Positions 1-8,038 are shown, counted from the stretch's first letter. The stretch is DNA of 22,568 bases from CAZSAT01 sp964604675 (GCA_964604675.1 CAZSAT010000111.1:1-22568), one strand, 5' to 3'. A program made the numbers and translations. Notes: generated by a model from the sequence alone, not told the origin.

Positions 1-84
1 GTGTCCGTGTCCGTGTCGGTGTCGGTGTCCGTGTCGGTGTCGGTGTCGGTGTCGGTGTCGATGTCGATGTCGGTGTCGGTGTCG
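1..84. repeat. Hexanucleotide tandem repeat (GTGTCS/GACACS)
   Basis: Fourteen consecutive 6-bp units of the type GTGTCG or GTGTCC (two units are ATGTCG) fill positions 1-84 without interruption and continue to the window edge. On the minus strand they encode the Asp-Thr/Asp-Ile spacer of the partial gene starting at 158. Because the unit is two codons, gain or loss of units changes spacer length but not frame. True length is unknown because the array is cut by the window boundary. Confidence 0.9.
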
Positions 85-158
85 GCCTCCTCGACGGGGG
101 CGGCGTGCACGGGGGCGCCGAGCGGGGCGCCGACGAGGGCGAGCTGCAGCAGCATCAT
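1..158 (-). CDS. Secreted Asp-Thr repeat protein, N-terminal part only
   Basis: The gene runs off the left edge, so only about 52 codons are visible. The start is well fixed: an AGGAGG Shine-Dalgarno (163-168) lies 5 nt before the first of two ATG codons. The leader MMLLQLALVGAPLGAPVHA is hydrophobic with a small-residue cleavage site, followed by APVEEA and then a pure Asp-Thr (partly Asp-Ile) dipeptide repeat to the window edge. Such acidic repeats are common as flexible spacers after the signal peptide of myxobacterial surface proteins; the functional domain would lie beyond the window. The gene starts 21 bp after the DUF3604 gene stops and on the same strand, so the two may be co-transcribed. 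Function unknown. Confidence 0.75.
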   Translation of the reverse strand, partial: MMLLQLALVGAPLGAPVHAAPVEEADTDTDIDIDTDTDTDTDTDTDTDTDTD

Positions 159-179
159 GAGGGCCTCCTGAGAACCAGG

Positions 180-2093
180 CTAACGCCGCCGACCCCAGAA
201 CCACCACAGCGGGAGGAGCACCAAGGCGGAGCGACGACCTCCACAACCGCCGTCCGCGGCGCCGGACGGCTCGATCCAGACCGGGCTCGACCAGGCCATC
301 TCGCCGTCCACCTGCTCCACCTCCAGCCAGGCGACGAGGGTCTCGGCGGCGCGCGGGAGGAGCACGCTGCCCTCGGCGTCCAGGGTGCCCGGGCTCCAGC
401 TGGCGAGCTCGCCGCTCGACTTGAGGGCGCCGACGCTGGTGGTGATCACGCGCACGCTCGCCAGCTCGTTGGTGCCCGCCACGAACCATGCGAGGGTGGC
501 GTCGCCGTCGGCGGACCACGACGCACCGGCGTCGTGGGCGCCCGAGTCGTCGGTGACGGTGACCTCGACCAGCATCCGCTCCCCGGTGGTCGCATAGGTC
601 TGCCGGTCCTGCAGAGCGCTGACCAGCCCGTCACCCGTGAGCTCGGAGGCTCGAACCGCCGCCAGGCCCCCGTGCTCAGCGCGCCAGGCGAGGCCGTTGC
701 CCAGCCAGCCGTCGTGGTTGTCGGACGCGGCCAAGAACCCCATGCGGTTGCCTGCGCGGAGGCCGTCGGGCACGTTGCCGGACTCGGTCTCGTCCATCGA
801 CGAGCCCCACTCGGAGTACACCTCGGCCACGGGCCGCAGCGTGTCGTCGCGGTCGCGCCAGTTGTACCCGGTGTAGACCGAGGCGTGCGGGACGGTGACC
901 ATCCGCTCGCCGAGCTCGGCTTCCATGTCGGCCACGAAGCCCCACAGGTCCGTGGCCAGGAGCTCCCAGGCGTTGTCGCCCAGCGAACCCTCGCAGCCCG
1001 AGTAGTAGACGTTGTGGTGGCCATTCCCCTGGTTGCCCATCCACTCGAAGCCGAGCAGGGCCACGTAGGCACCGTCGGTGTAGGCCTCGCAGCTCCGCTG
1101 TTCGCGCGCCCAGAGGTCTTCGGCGTAGAGCTCGTGGTCGCCGGCCTTCACCGACTCGGCGGCGAAGTCCAGCCCGGCCACGTCGCGGGCGTAGGTGTGG
1201 TTCTGGTCCACCCAGCCGCCGTCGTCGTCGACGAAGCTGTGGCCGTGGTGGGTGTGCAGGTCGCCCCAGTAGACGCCGCGCTCCGGAGCGGTCTCGGAGA
1301 CGCGCACCGGGTTGGCGACCCACGTCTCGCCGCCCCAGCTGATCTCGGGGCGGTGCACGCCGGCGGTGTCGATCACCACCTCGACGAGCTCGACGCTCTC
1401 GCCGGCGGCGAGGTTGCCGTGCACGTCGATCGGCGCCGCGCGGACGGAGAAGGGCTCGCCGACCACGGCCTGGGAGGGTGCCGTGACCCAGAGGCCGGCG
1501 ACCTCCTCCGGCGTGAAGGAGAAGGTGGGCTCGCCCACGAGCGCGGGCTCCTCCGCGCCGTCGAGGTACTCGAACACCCGCAGCGGCACCCGGTCGAAGG
1601 CACGTCGAGCGGTCTGCAGTCCGCACACGCCCTCGTCGACGCCCAGCCGGAAGACGATCTGCTCGCCCTCCTCGACCGTGCCGTCGACGACCTGCGCCGT
1701 GACGAGCCCCAGGTCGTGGATGCCGGGGCCGTTGACGCTGTGCTCGGTCGACAAAGCGACGCCGGCGGGCCCCGAGACGACGACGGCTCCCACGGACGCC
1801 ACGTCCTGGTCCTCGGAGAGCTCGGTGCAGAGGGCAGGACTCGTGGTGACGTAGCCCCACTTGGCCCACCGGATGCCGTGGAAGATCGGCTCCTCGATCA
1901 CCACGCTGTCGCCGGGGTCGAGCCCGCCGGGACCGGCCTGGTACACGACCTCGACCTGGACCTTCTGGTGCACTGGGAAGCTGTCGTCGGACAACCAGGC
2001 CACGCCGACCGGCTCTCCCGCGGGAACGGGAGGGGGAGGACCCAGGGAGGACGCGAGCTCCGCGACCCCCGCACACAACACGGCACCGAACAT
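180..2093 (-). CDS. DUF3604 (PHP-like metal-site) surface protein with MYXO-CTERM-like tail
   Basis: This 637-aa protein matches the DUF3604 family, which resembles PHP-type metal-dependent hydrolases; activity and substrate are not established. Family signatures are GDLHTHHGHS (about 277-286), the GFEW stretch near 348 followed by GHHNVYY (358-364), VPHAS (401-405), ASDNHDGW (456-463) and TYATTGER (499-506), supplying clustered His/Asp residues typical of a metal site. The C-terminus has GGCGG (615-619), a hydrophobic segment and a final Arg cluster, resembling the MYXO-CTERM sorting signal, so surface anchoring is likely. An open frame continues far upstream, but it is antisense to the hydrolase gene. 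The start at 2093 was chosen because a hydrophobic leader begins there and TACCCT lies 7 nt before it. No Shine-Dalgarno is visible. Confidence 0.85.
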   Translation of the reverse strand: MFGAVLCAGVAELASSLGPPPPVPAGEPVGVAWLSDDSFPVHQKVQVEVVYQAGPGGLDPGDSVVIEEPIFHGIRWAKWGYVTTSPALCTELSEDQDVASVGAVVVSGPAGVALSTEHSVNGPGIHDLGLVTAQVVDGTVEEGEQIVFRLGVDEGVCGLQTARRAFDRVPLRVFEYLDGAEEPALVGEPTFSFTPEEVAGLWVTAPSQAVVGEPFSVRAAPIDVHGNLAAGESVELVEVVIDTAGVHRPEISWGGETWVANPVRVSETAPERGVYWGDLHTHHGHSFVDDDGGWVDQNHTYARDVAGLDFAAESVKAGDHELYAEDLWAREQRSCEAYTDGAYVALLGFEWMGNQGNGHHNVYYSGCEGSLGDNAWELLATDLWGFVADMEAELGERMVTVPHASVYTGYNWRDRDDTLRPVAEVYSEWGSSMDETESGNVPDGLRAGNRMGFLAASDNHDGWLGNGLAWRAEHGGLAAVRASELTGDGLVSALQDRQTYATTGERMLVEVTVTDDSGAHDAGASWSADGDATLAWFVAGTNELASVRVITTSVGALKSSGELASWSPGTLDAEGSVLLPRAAETLVAWLEVEQVDGEMAWSSPVWIEPSGAADGGCGGRRSALVLLPLWWFWGRRR

Positions 2094-2100
2094 GGCGCCC

Positions 2101-2106
2101 AGGGTA
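2101..2106 (-). promoter_or_regulatory. Candidate -10 element TACCCT for the DUF3604 gene
   Basis: Read on the minus strand, TACCCT is followed by exactly 7 nt and then the ATG at 2093. A -10 hexamer at this distance puts the transcription start at or next to the start codon, that is, a leaderless transcript. No convincing -35 is visible. The call rests on its recurrence in this window. Confidence 0.4.
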
Positions 2107-2164
2107 CGTGACTCTGGGGCGGGTTGATTGGAGGATCGCCGAGGCACGGCGGCCGAGCCGGTGC

Positions 2165-2170
2165 TACCCT
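2165..2170 (+). promoter_or_regulatory. Candidate -10 element TACCCT for hydrolase lipoprotein A
   Basis: TACCCT is followed by 8 nt and the ATG at 2179. With its mirror copy at 2101-2106 it would make the 85-bp gap between the two divergent genes a back-to-back promoter region. It supports ATG 2179 over the longer TTG start at 2128, which would lie upstream of the transcription start. No -35 consensus is visible. Confidence 0.4.
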
Positions 2171-2178
2171 GCCCGGCC

Positions 2179-3606
2179 ATGTGGTGGCTCGTCGCCTGCG
2201 TGGGCGCTCCCGACACGTCGAGGCCCGCGGAGAGCGACTCCGCGACCTCGACACCGACTCCTCGGGACACGGCGTCTGCCGGGAGCGACGACCTCGTGCT
2301 GGTGGCGTCCGACACCACCACGCGGCCCGGCTTCGTGCGGGAGACCTGGCAATCCACCGACGTGGTGGACGCCGAGGGGCAGCCGGGGGAGTTCTGGTGG
2401 TACCGGCCGATCGAGGGGGCGGAGACGGGGCTCTTGCTCGTCACCCATGGCTCCACGGCCGCCGACGACAGCGCGACGGCGTGCTCGGTGGACGCGGCGC
2501 GCACCGCGCGCTCCCGCGTCCTGGAGGACTGGAGCCTGGTCACCGACATCGCGCTCGACGCCGGCTTCGCCGTGCTCGCACCCCTGGATGGCTGGTGCGA
2601 CGTGTGGTTGGGCGACGGCGACGCCGATCCGGTCGACACCGGGCACCACGGTCGATCGTGGCTCGCCCGCTCGCTCGCCTTCGTGGACGAGCCGGCCTCC
2701 GGTGTGATGGCCAGCGGTCGACGTGCGGCGTGGGGGACCTCCACGGGGGCGGTGGGAGCCGTGCAGGCGGCCACCCTCACCACGCTCGATGCCCTGGTGC
2801 TCGACTCGGGTCCGATCGACTTCTCGGACACCGCGCAGCTCGACTTCCGCGCGGTGCTGGACCACGTGCTCGGCCCCGAGGAGCGCTTCCCGGAACGCTG
2901 GGCGGAGCGGGACCCGGTGAGGCTGCTCGGCAGCGGTGCCCTGGACGCCGCCGTGTTGATCGTGTCCAACGCCGAGGACCAGATCACCGCGGCCAGCCAC
3001 GCCGCGTCCGCCGTGTCCGCGCTGTCGGGCACCGCGCTCACCTGGGCCGCCCACGACATGCGGCACCCGGCACCCGGCGAGACCTTCCACGTGCAGGCCG
3101 GCCTGCCGCTGCCGCCGTGGGGCTTCTACACCGAGGCCTGGATGAGCTTCGCGCTCGAGGGCCTGGACGTGGCGGTGCAGGAGGCCGAGGTCGCGTGCGC
3201 GGACTGCGTCGGTGCGGTGACCAGCGAGGGGCTGTGGACGGCCGCCAGCAGTGGTGCCGAGGGACGTCGCTCGGAGCTCGGCGAGAGCGGGGTGGTGGCC
3301 CGCTTCCCGGTGCCCGACGAGGTGCCCGAGGGCGTCGCGGTGACCGTGGTGGCGGTGCTCGGCGTCGACCTGGCGGACATCGACGACGACACGGCGGTGG
3401 CCACGCTCCGCTGGAGCGGCGAAGCGGACGGCCAGGCCCTGTCCTACGGCGCCTTCGACGTGTTGGACGCCGACAGCGCGCGCTTGCGTTCGCTCTACCT
3501 CTCGGCCCGAAGGACCCTCGACCCGGCGGCGCCCGGTGCCGCGCTCGAGGTGGCCGCGCTCGGTCCGGCTCCGGTGGTCGTCGACGCTGCGGTGTTCCTG
3601 TGGTAG
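2179..3606 (+). CDS. Alpha/beta-hydrolase-like lipoprotein (copy A)
   Basis: A 475-aa predicted lipoprotein. The leader MWWLVAC ends in a lipobox (LVAC, Cys7) after only six residues, followed by a Ser/Thr/Asp-rich linker to about residue 38. The body shows an alpha/beta-hydrolase pattern: a strand and oxyanion-type turn LLLVTHGST (85-93), a nucleophile elbow WGTSTG (185-190, Ser188), the strand ALVLDSG, a candidate acid in SNAEDQ (Asp267) and a His motif HDMRHPAPG (292-300). About 160 residues after this have no recognised domain. Most motifs recur in order in the next gene, so the two are paralogues, possibly esterase or depolymerase-like; substrate unknown. A TTG start at 2128 is possible, but would put charged residues before a leader that already works as a lipoprotein signal. 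Confidence 0.8.
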   Translation: MWWLVACVGAPDTSRPAESDSATSTPTPRDTASAGSDDLVLVASDTTTRPGFVRETWQSTDVVDAEGQPGEFWWYRPIEGAETGLLLVTHGSTAADDSATACSVDAARTARSRVLEDWSLVTDIALDAGFAVLAPLDGWCDVWLGDGDADPVDTGHHGRSWLARSLAFVDEPASGVMASGRRAAWGTSTGAVGAVQAATLTTLDALVLDSGPIDFSDTAQLDFRAVLDHVLGPEERFPERWAERDPVRLLGSGALDAAVLIVSNAEDQITAASHAASAVSALSGTALTWAAHDMRHPAPGETFHVQAGLPLPPWGFYTEAWMSFALEGLDVAVQEAEVACADCVGAVTSEGLWTAASSGAEGRRSELGESGVVARFPVPDEVPEGVAVTVVAVLGVDLADIDDDTAVATLRWSGEADGQALSYGAFDVLDADSARLRSLYLSARRTLDPAAPGAALEVAALGPAPVVVDAAVFLW

Positions 3607-3628
3607 CCGTGTGCGCCATGGAGCCGCA

Positions 3629-5206
3629 ATGATCTGCACCCTGTTCTGGCTGGCCTGCACCGACAAGACCGTCGACTCGGGGGAGCCCGACACCACCCCC
3701 GTCGAGGAGACGGGCGACGACACCGAGGTGGTGGTCGACGACACCTCCCCGCCGGTGGAGGACGGGGACTGGGTGAAGAGCGCGGTCGAGACCGAGGGGT
3801 GGCAGAAGGCCTTCGGCTACGAGGTGGCCACCTACACCCTGGCCGACGACGCGCCGGACCCCTACGCGTCGCTGTACGAGGGCGAGAAGCCGACCTTCTA
3901 CGTGGTGCGTCCCACCGAGCCCGACCCGAGCCGGTCCTACCCCGTGCTGGCGTGGTTCCACGGCGGCACCATCGGCGACGACAGCGAGGAGGTGCCGGCG
4001 GCGTGCACCCAGGAGAACGTGACCGACTTCGCCTACGGCGCGGCCTTCGACCCCCACTTCGTGCCGCGCTGGGTGGCGGACCGCGAGTGGATCATGGTCA
4101 TCCCGCGCAACGACTGGTGCGACGCCTGGCAGGGCATGGGGCCCGACGACGTGGTCGATCCCGAGCAACACTTCGGCTTCTACCACGCGAACCGGGTGAT
4201 GGATCACGTGCGCGAGGGGGGCTTGGGCTTCGCGGCCGACGGGCCGCTGTACGGCTGGGGCACGAGCGCGGGAGCGCACGGCGTGACCACCTTCGCCGCC
4301 CGCTATGGCGGCTTCGAAGGGATCGTGTTCGACAGCGGCCTGGGCTCGATGTTCATGTACTACGACCTCAACGACCCGGTCGCGGCCCGCCACATCTTCG
4401 GGGGCGACCCCTACGACGACAAGGGCGCACCGAACGGCGAGATCTGGCAGCGCTACGCGGAGGCCAGCCCCTACTGGCTGGTCAACGAGGGGGGCTTCGA
4501 GGTCCCGATGTTCCTGCCGTGGAACAGCCAGGACACCCTCGTGCAGGAGGAGCAGCTGGGATCGATGTTCGGCGCCATCACCAGCACCTGGGGGCCCGAG
4601 GTGCGTTGGGGGTCCCACGACTATGCCCACAAGGCGCCGGGGAGCTTGTTCCACGTGCAGTCCGTCTACGGCATCGTGCCCTGGGGGTACTACGGGACCG
4701 CCTACATGGACTTCCTCGAGGGCAAGTCGCTGTCGATCATCGAAGCGGAAGACGGCTGCGGGAACGGTCCGCCGTGCGTGGTCGGCGAGGTGATCACCGA
4801 CAACGAGATGGGCAGCCGCTACGCGGCCTTCTCCCAGGCCACGGGGCTGTCGGTGCTCGCGGGCGACGCGGGCGTGCTCTACAGCGGGCGTGTGCCGTCG
4901 GAGGTCACCGAGGGCTCGAGCGTGAAGGCCACGGTGGCGGTCCGCGGCGATGGCTACAGCGAGCTGGACCCGGCGACGGAGATCGCGGCGCTGCAGTACC
5001 TGGAAGGCGAGACCGTGGTGCAGTCGGTCACGCTCACCGTGGGCGACCTGTACCCGTCGACCGACGCCACGGACAAGGAGATGATCGCGCAGTACGACGG
5101 CACCGCGGTCAGCTTCACCGCGGGCGGGGGCACCGCCCGCTACCTGAGCGTCATCGCCGCGGGTACGATCGACTTCGACGTGGACGCCATCCTCTACACC
5201 TGGTGA
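3629..5206 (+). CDS. Alpha/beta-hydrolase-like lipoprotein (copy B)
   Basis: A 525-aa predicted lipoprotein starting 22 bp after copy A stops. The leader is MICTLFWLAC (Cys10 lipobox), followed by an acidic Thr-rich spacer to about residue 47. Hydrolase landmarks are VLAWFHGGT (106-114), the elbow WGTSAG (210-215, Ser213), VFDSG (233-237), a candidate acid in WNSQD (Asp302) and a His motif HDYAHKAPG (330-338) followed by FHVQ and PWGYY. The same blocks occur in copy A (HDMRHPAPG, FHVQ, PWGFY), so Ser-Asp-His is the likely triad. A GGAG lies 5 nt before the ATG. A GTG at 3611 in frame would give a longer leader with one Arg and cannot be excluded. Tandem duplication and shared strand suggest an operon. 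Substrate unknown; a secreted esterase is the best guess. Confidence 0.82.
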   Translation: MICTLFWLACTDKTVDSGEPDTTPVEETGDDTEVVVDDTSPPVEDGDWVKSAVETEGWQKAFGYEVATYTLADDAPDPYASLYEGEKPTFYVVRPTEPDPSRSYPVLAWFHGGTIGDDSEEVPAACTQENVTDFAYGAAFDPHFVPRWVADREWIMVIPRNDWCDAWQGMGPDDVVDPEQHFGFYHANRVMDHVREGGLGFAADGPLYGWGTSAGAHGVTTFAARYGGFEGIVFDSGLGSMFMYYDLNDPVAARHIFGGDPYDDKGAPNGEIWQRYAEASPYWLVNEGGFEVPMFLPWNSQDTLVQEEQLGSMFGAITSTWGPEVRWGSHDYAHKAPGSLFHVQSVYGIVPWGYYGTAYMDFLEGKSLSIIEAEDGCGNGPPCVVGEVITDNEMGSRYAAFSQATGLSVLAGDAGVLYSGRVPSEVTEGSSVKATVAVRGDGYSELDPATEIAALQYLEGETVVQSVTLTVGDLYPSTDATDKEMIAQYDGTAVSFTAGGGTARYLSVIAAGTIDFDVDAILYTW

Positions 5207-5226
5207 GTGCCGCTGCCGGGCCTCAC
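5203..5226. terminator. Weak inverted repeat between convergent genes
   Basis: GTGAG (5203-5207) pairs with CTCAC (5222-5226) around a 14-nt GC-rich loop. The arms contain the stop codons of the two convergent genes. There is no T-run and the stem is only 5 bp, so bidirectional termination is a possibility and not a firm call. Confidence 0.25.
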
Positions 5227-6194
5227 TTCACGCCGAGCGACTTCCAGGTGTCGGGTCCTGCCCGGCCGTCGCGCGTGAGGCCGTTGGTGCGCTGGTAGCG
5301 GCGGAGTGCCGAGCGGGTGCCACGGCCGAAGTCGCCATCGACGCTGCCCTTGTAGAAGCCCTCCTCGGCGAGCTTCTGTTGCAGGAGCGTGACCGCTTCG
5401 CCGCTGTCGCCCTGGCTCAGGATCGGCTGGCTGGTTCCCGCGATCGCGTCGGTGGCGGCCGACCCGCCGAGCGCGTCCATCTGCGTGATGTACATGATCA
5501 TCGGGACCACGCCGAGCTGGTTGTCCCGGTGGGTCTTGCTGTAGCGACCGTCGGCCACGTACTTGCCGCGCTTGTACTGGTCGGTGCCCGAGTAGACGTA
5601 GGGGCTGGAGCTGCCGCGGTTGTGGTAGCCGAGGCCGTTGTAGTACTCGGCGAAGGTGGCAATGGCGGCCATGTCGGTGGTGTTCGCGGTGATGCCGAGC
5701 TTCTTCTGGATGCTGCGCTTCATCGTGAGCGCGTGCACCGCGGCGTCTTCCCACTTGTGGAACAGGGGGATGTTGCGGGGGACGTGCACGGCCTTCTTGC
5801 CGAGGGGGTCGCCCTGGTGCAGGTAGGTGTTGAAGTTGGCGGTGCTCTCGCGCCAGTGCAGCGCGGCGATCAGCTCGGCGGGGATGCCGGTCTTGGCGGC
5901 GACGGCCTGGTACCGCGCCTTGTTCTTCTGCCAGTTCTTGTAGAAGCTCTTCAGGTCGCTCGACTGGGTGCCGTGGAGCTTGTACTTCAGCTTGTCGACC
6001 ACCTTGGCGTGCTTGTCGTAGACGGCGGTCATCTTCTTGTCGGACGTGGGGCGGTGCGACGCGGTGGTGGCGCCCTGGGTCGAGGTGCCCGGCCTGGCCT
6101 TCTGGATGGCGAGCGCGGCCAGCTTGATCTCGGCGCAGTCCGCGCCCCCGCAGGGGTTGGCGGCGGCCAGCTGGACCAGCAGCAGCGCGAACAT
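5223..6194 (-). CDS. Secreted lysozyme-like protein with C-terminal peptidoglycan-binding domain
   Basis: A 323-aa exported protein. Signal peptide MFALLLVQLAAA; two Cys follow (15 and 20). Residues about 92-242 match the lysozyme-like family seen in phage endolysins: ALHWRESTANFNTYLHQGDP (111-130), with Glu116 as the likely catalytic acid, then KWEDAAVHAL, YYNGLGYHN (184-192), SPYVYSGT and KYVADGRYS (211-219). Residues 257-321 are a PG_binding_1 domain (LSQGDSGEAVTLLQQKL, VDGDFGRGTRSALRRYQ). It should cleave or remodel peptidoglycan in the periplasm or outside the cell. ATG 6194 has AGAGG at 5-nt spacing. A GTG at 6221 would add MRASRREVP and a more classical charged leader, so the start is not fully settled. 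The gene lies 74 bp after the beta-barrel gene on the same strand. Confidence 0.85.
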   Translation of the reverse strand: MFALLLVQLAAANPCGGADCAEIKLAALAIQKARPGTSTQGATTASHRPTSDKKMTAVYDKHAKVVDKLKYKLHGTQSSDLKSFYKNWQKNKARYQAVAAKTGIPAELIAALHWRESTANFNTYLHQGDPLGKKAVHVPRNIPLFHKWEDAAVHALTMKRSIQKKLGITANTTDMAAIATFAEYYNGLGYHNRGSSSPYVYSGTDQYKRGKYVADGRYSKTHRDNQLGVVPMIMYITQMDALGGSAATDAIAGTSQPILSQGDSGEAVTLLQQKLAEEGFYKGSVDGDFGRGTRSALRRYQRTNGLTRDGRAGPDTWKSLGVK

Positions 6195-6268
6195 CGGCAC
6201 CTCTCGACGAGATGCTCGCACGGCTCAGGGCCCACAACGCCTGAACTGCAACTGGCGTGAAACCGCTC

Positions 6269-7393
6269 CTAGTCGAGCGGGAAGTAGGCGAAGTCGCCCT
6301 GCACGGCGCCGTAGTGGTAGCCCCAGTATTGCTGGCTGTAGGGCACATCCGCCGCCAGGGCGGCCTGCATGGGCAGGTCGAGCTGCTCGCCGGGGAAGAA
6401 GCGGAAGCCGAAGGTGATCAGGTTGAAGGCGAAGGTGCCTTCGTCCCAGAGGATGTGCTTCAGGTTCGTGGAGGTCTCGAAGAACACGGCGACGTTGTCC
6501 GACGCGCGGAGGGTGGCGTTGGCGCCGCCGATGGTGCGGATCTGCACGCCCTGGGTGCGGAACTCGAAGTCGCCGCCGCCGACCACCGCCACGTCCAGCC
6601 CCTCGACCACGCCGTCGAAGCGCTTGCCCACACCGATCTGCGGGCGCAGCGCGGGGAAGCCCGGGTTGGTGTTGTAGTGGAAGTCCAGGAGCCCCGTGAC
6701 CAGGGTGTTGGTGCGCTTGGACTTCACCAGGGCGTACTTGCCGCCCGCCTCGAGGTTTCCGCCCGAGTAGCGCTTGTGGTAGCCCCCGTGCACGCTGAAC
6801 TCGCGCAGGACCTGCCACTCCAGGTCCAGGTGGCCAGCCAGGTAGTTGGGCAGGCCCAGCTCGAAGCCGATGCGCAGCTTGGTGCGGGGGTCGATGCTCT
6901 CGAGCAAGAGCGGCTGCGCGAAGTTGATCTCCTGGCGCATGGCGTCTTCTTCGGGTCCGAAGCCTTCGCCGATGCGCTGCCCGTAGACCGAGTCCCCGAG
7001 CTCGTCGACGCGCGCGTCGATCTGGCTGGCGAAGAGCGTGGCCGGGTACTGCTCCCGGTACCGCTCCCAGGCCTGCAGCTCGTCTTCCGCGTCGAGCTTC
7101 ATGTTGGCGGCGCGCGCGTCGCGGTAGATGGCGGCGCTGTCCTGCCCGGGCTGGCCGAGCTCCACCGTGACGTCCTGCTCTTCGTCGTCGCGGAAGAAGT
7201 CGCCGTCGCCGTCGTCGAAGGCCTCCTCGTCGTCGAAGCTCCACTCCTCGTCGTCGGGATCCTCCTCGGCGTCGATCGCGTCGTCTTCGTCGATGCGCTC
7301 GGTCTTCTCGGTCTCGACCTCCTCGTCTTCGAACCAGTCGTCGTCGTCCTGCGCGAAGGCGGGAAGGACCAGCAGGGACAAGAAGGTGATCAT
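6269..7393 (-). CDS. Outer-membrane beta-barrel-like protein with acidic N-terminal segment
   Basis: A 374-aa exported protein. The signal peptide MITFLSLLVLPAFA is cleaved before QDDDD. Residues about 16-73 are extremely Asp/Glu-rich with almost no hydrophobic residues. A helical stretch (about 85-131) has the pattern AWERYREQYPATLFASQIDA, similar to the repeats in TPR-like periplasmic proteins. From about 155 on, alternating polar and hydrophobic residues with many aromatic and Gly positions (RIGFELGLPNYLAGHLDLEW, HGGYHKRYSGGNLEAGGKY) look like amphipathic barrel strands. No named family is recognised; an outer-membrane barrel is inferred. The start is fixed by AGGAGA 5 nt before ATG. A long upstream open frame is antisense to the next gene and was discarded. 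Confidence 0.75.
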   Translation of the reverse strand: MITFLSLLVLPAFAQDDDDWFEDEEVETEKTERIDEDDAIDAEEDPDDEEWSFDDEEAFDDGDGDFFRDDEEQDVTVELGQPGQDSAAIYRDARAANMKLDAEDELQAWERYREQYPATLFASQIDARVDELGDSVYGQRIGEGFGPEEDAMRQEINFAQPLLLESIDPRTKLRIGFELGLPNYLAGHLDLEWQVLREFSVHGGYHKRYSGGNLEAGGKYALVKSKRTNTLVTGLLDFHYNTNPGFPALRPQIGVGKRFDGVVEGLDVAVVGGGDFEFRTQGVQIRTIGGANATLRASDNVAVFFETSTNLKHILWDEGTFAFNLITFGFRFFPGEQLDLPMQAALAADVPYSQQYWGYHYGAVQGDFAYFPLD

Positions 7394-7429
7394 CGGGGTC
7401 TCCTGAGAGCGCGCTGTTAGTAGCCTGCC

Positions 7430-8038
7430 GTGGACGACGCTGCCCGCGACGCCCTCGCCGAGAAGGCCGAGGAGGTCCGCGCCCACCTGGTGGCGCTGCG
7501 CGGGGGTGCGCCCTTCCTCTCGAGCGTGGACGGCAAGCTGCTCGTGGACTGGCTGGAACGGGGGGTGGGGGTGCCGCTCATCCTGCGAAGCCTGGAGGAC
7601 GTGGCCGCCCGGCGTCGCAAGAAGAGGGTCAAGACACGCCTGCGGCTCTCCTCGGTGAGGACCGTGGTGCTCAAGACCCACGCCCGCGACGACTTCTCCT
7701 TGCCTGGGGGCGGGGCGCTGTCGGCGGTCGTGGTGCGGCTCGAGCAGTCGGATCACGCGGCCGAGCGGCGTGCGGCGGCGCGCATGGGCGCGTTGAGCGG
7801 CGAGGGCGAGGTGCTGGTCCGCGCGGCGCTCGGCGTGGCCCGCGACGCGCTCGAGGAGCTGTGGCAGGCTGCCGACCACCGCGGCCTGCGCGGCCGCGCG
7901 AAGGAGGAGCTGGGCGACCTCGGCCGCACGATGGACGAGCGGGCCTTCGAGGACCTGGTCGAGGAGGTCTGCCGCGACCTGCTCCGGCAGCGTCACCCGC
8001 TCTTGTCGGCCACCGCGCTCTGGGACGCGCTGGGATAG
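7430..8038 (+). CDS. Helical protein paired with DnaC-like ATPase (possible helicase-loading partner)
   Basis: A 202-aa cytoplasmic protein with a GTG start and no signal peptide. The N-terminal third reads LLVDWLERGVGVPLILRSLE (about 37-56) followed by a strongly basic stretch AARRRKKRVKTRLRL, the sort of segment that could bind DNA. The C-terminal half is acidic and helical (AKEELGDLGRTMDERAFEDL). I recognise no named family with certainty. The DnaC-like ATPase gene follows after only 10 bp, so joint expression is likely, and a role as a DnaD-like or adaptor partner in helicase loading is inferred from that context alone. The start lies only 36 bp from the divergent barrel gene; no Shine-Dalgarno is visible, but TAGTAG/TAGCCT lies just upstream. 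Confidence 0.7.
   Translation: MDDAARDALAEKAEEVRAHLVALRGGAPFLSSVDGKLLVDWLERGVGVPLILRSLEDVAARRRKKRVKTRLRLSSVRTVVLKTHARDDFSLPGGGALSAVVVRLEQSDHAAERRAAARMGALSGEGEVLVRAALGVARDALEELWQAADHRGLRGRAKEELGDLGRTMDERAFEDLVEEVCRDLLRQRHPLLSATALWDALG

Noticed and set aside
1..84. Possible CRISPR or origin iterons
   Set aside because: Units are 6 bp, contiguous, without spacers, and in frame with an Asp-Thr repeat in a coding region.
2094..3059. N-terminal extension of the DUF3604 frame on the minus strand
   Set aside because: The open frame lies fully antisense to the hydrolase A gene, its translation is low-complexity Ser/Thr/Pro/Arg, and it lacks DUF3604 character. It is a high-GC shadow.
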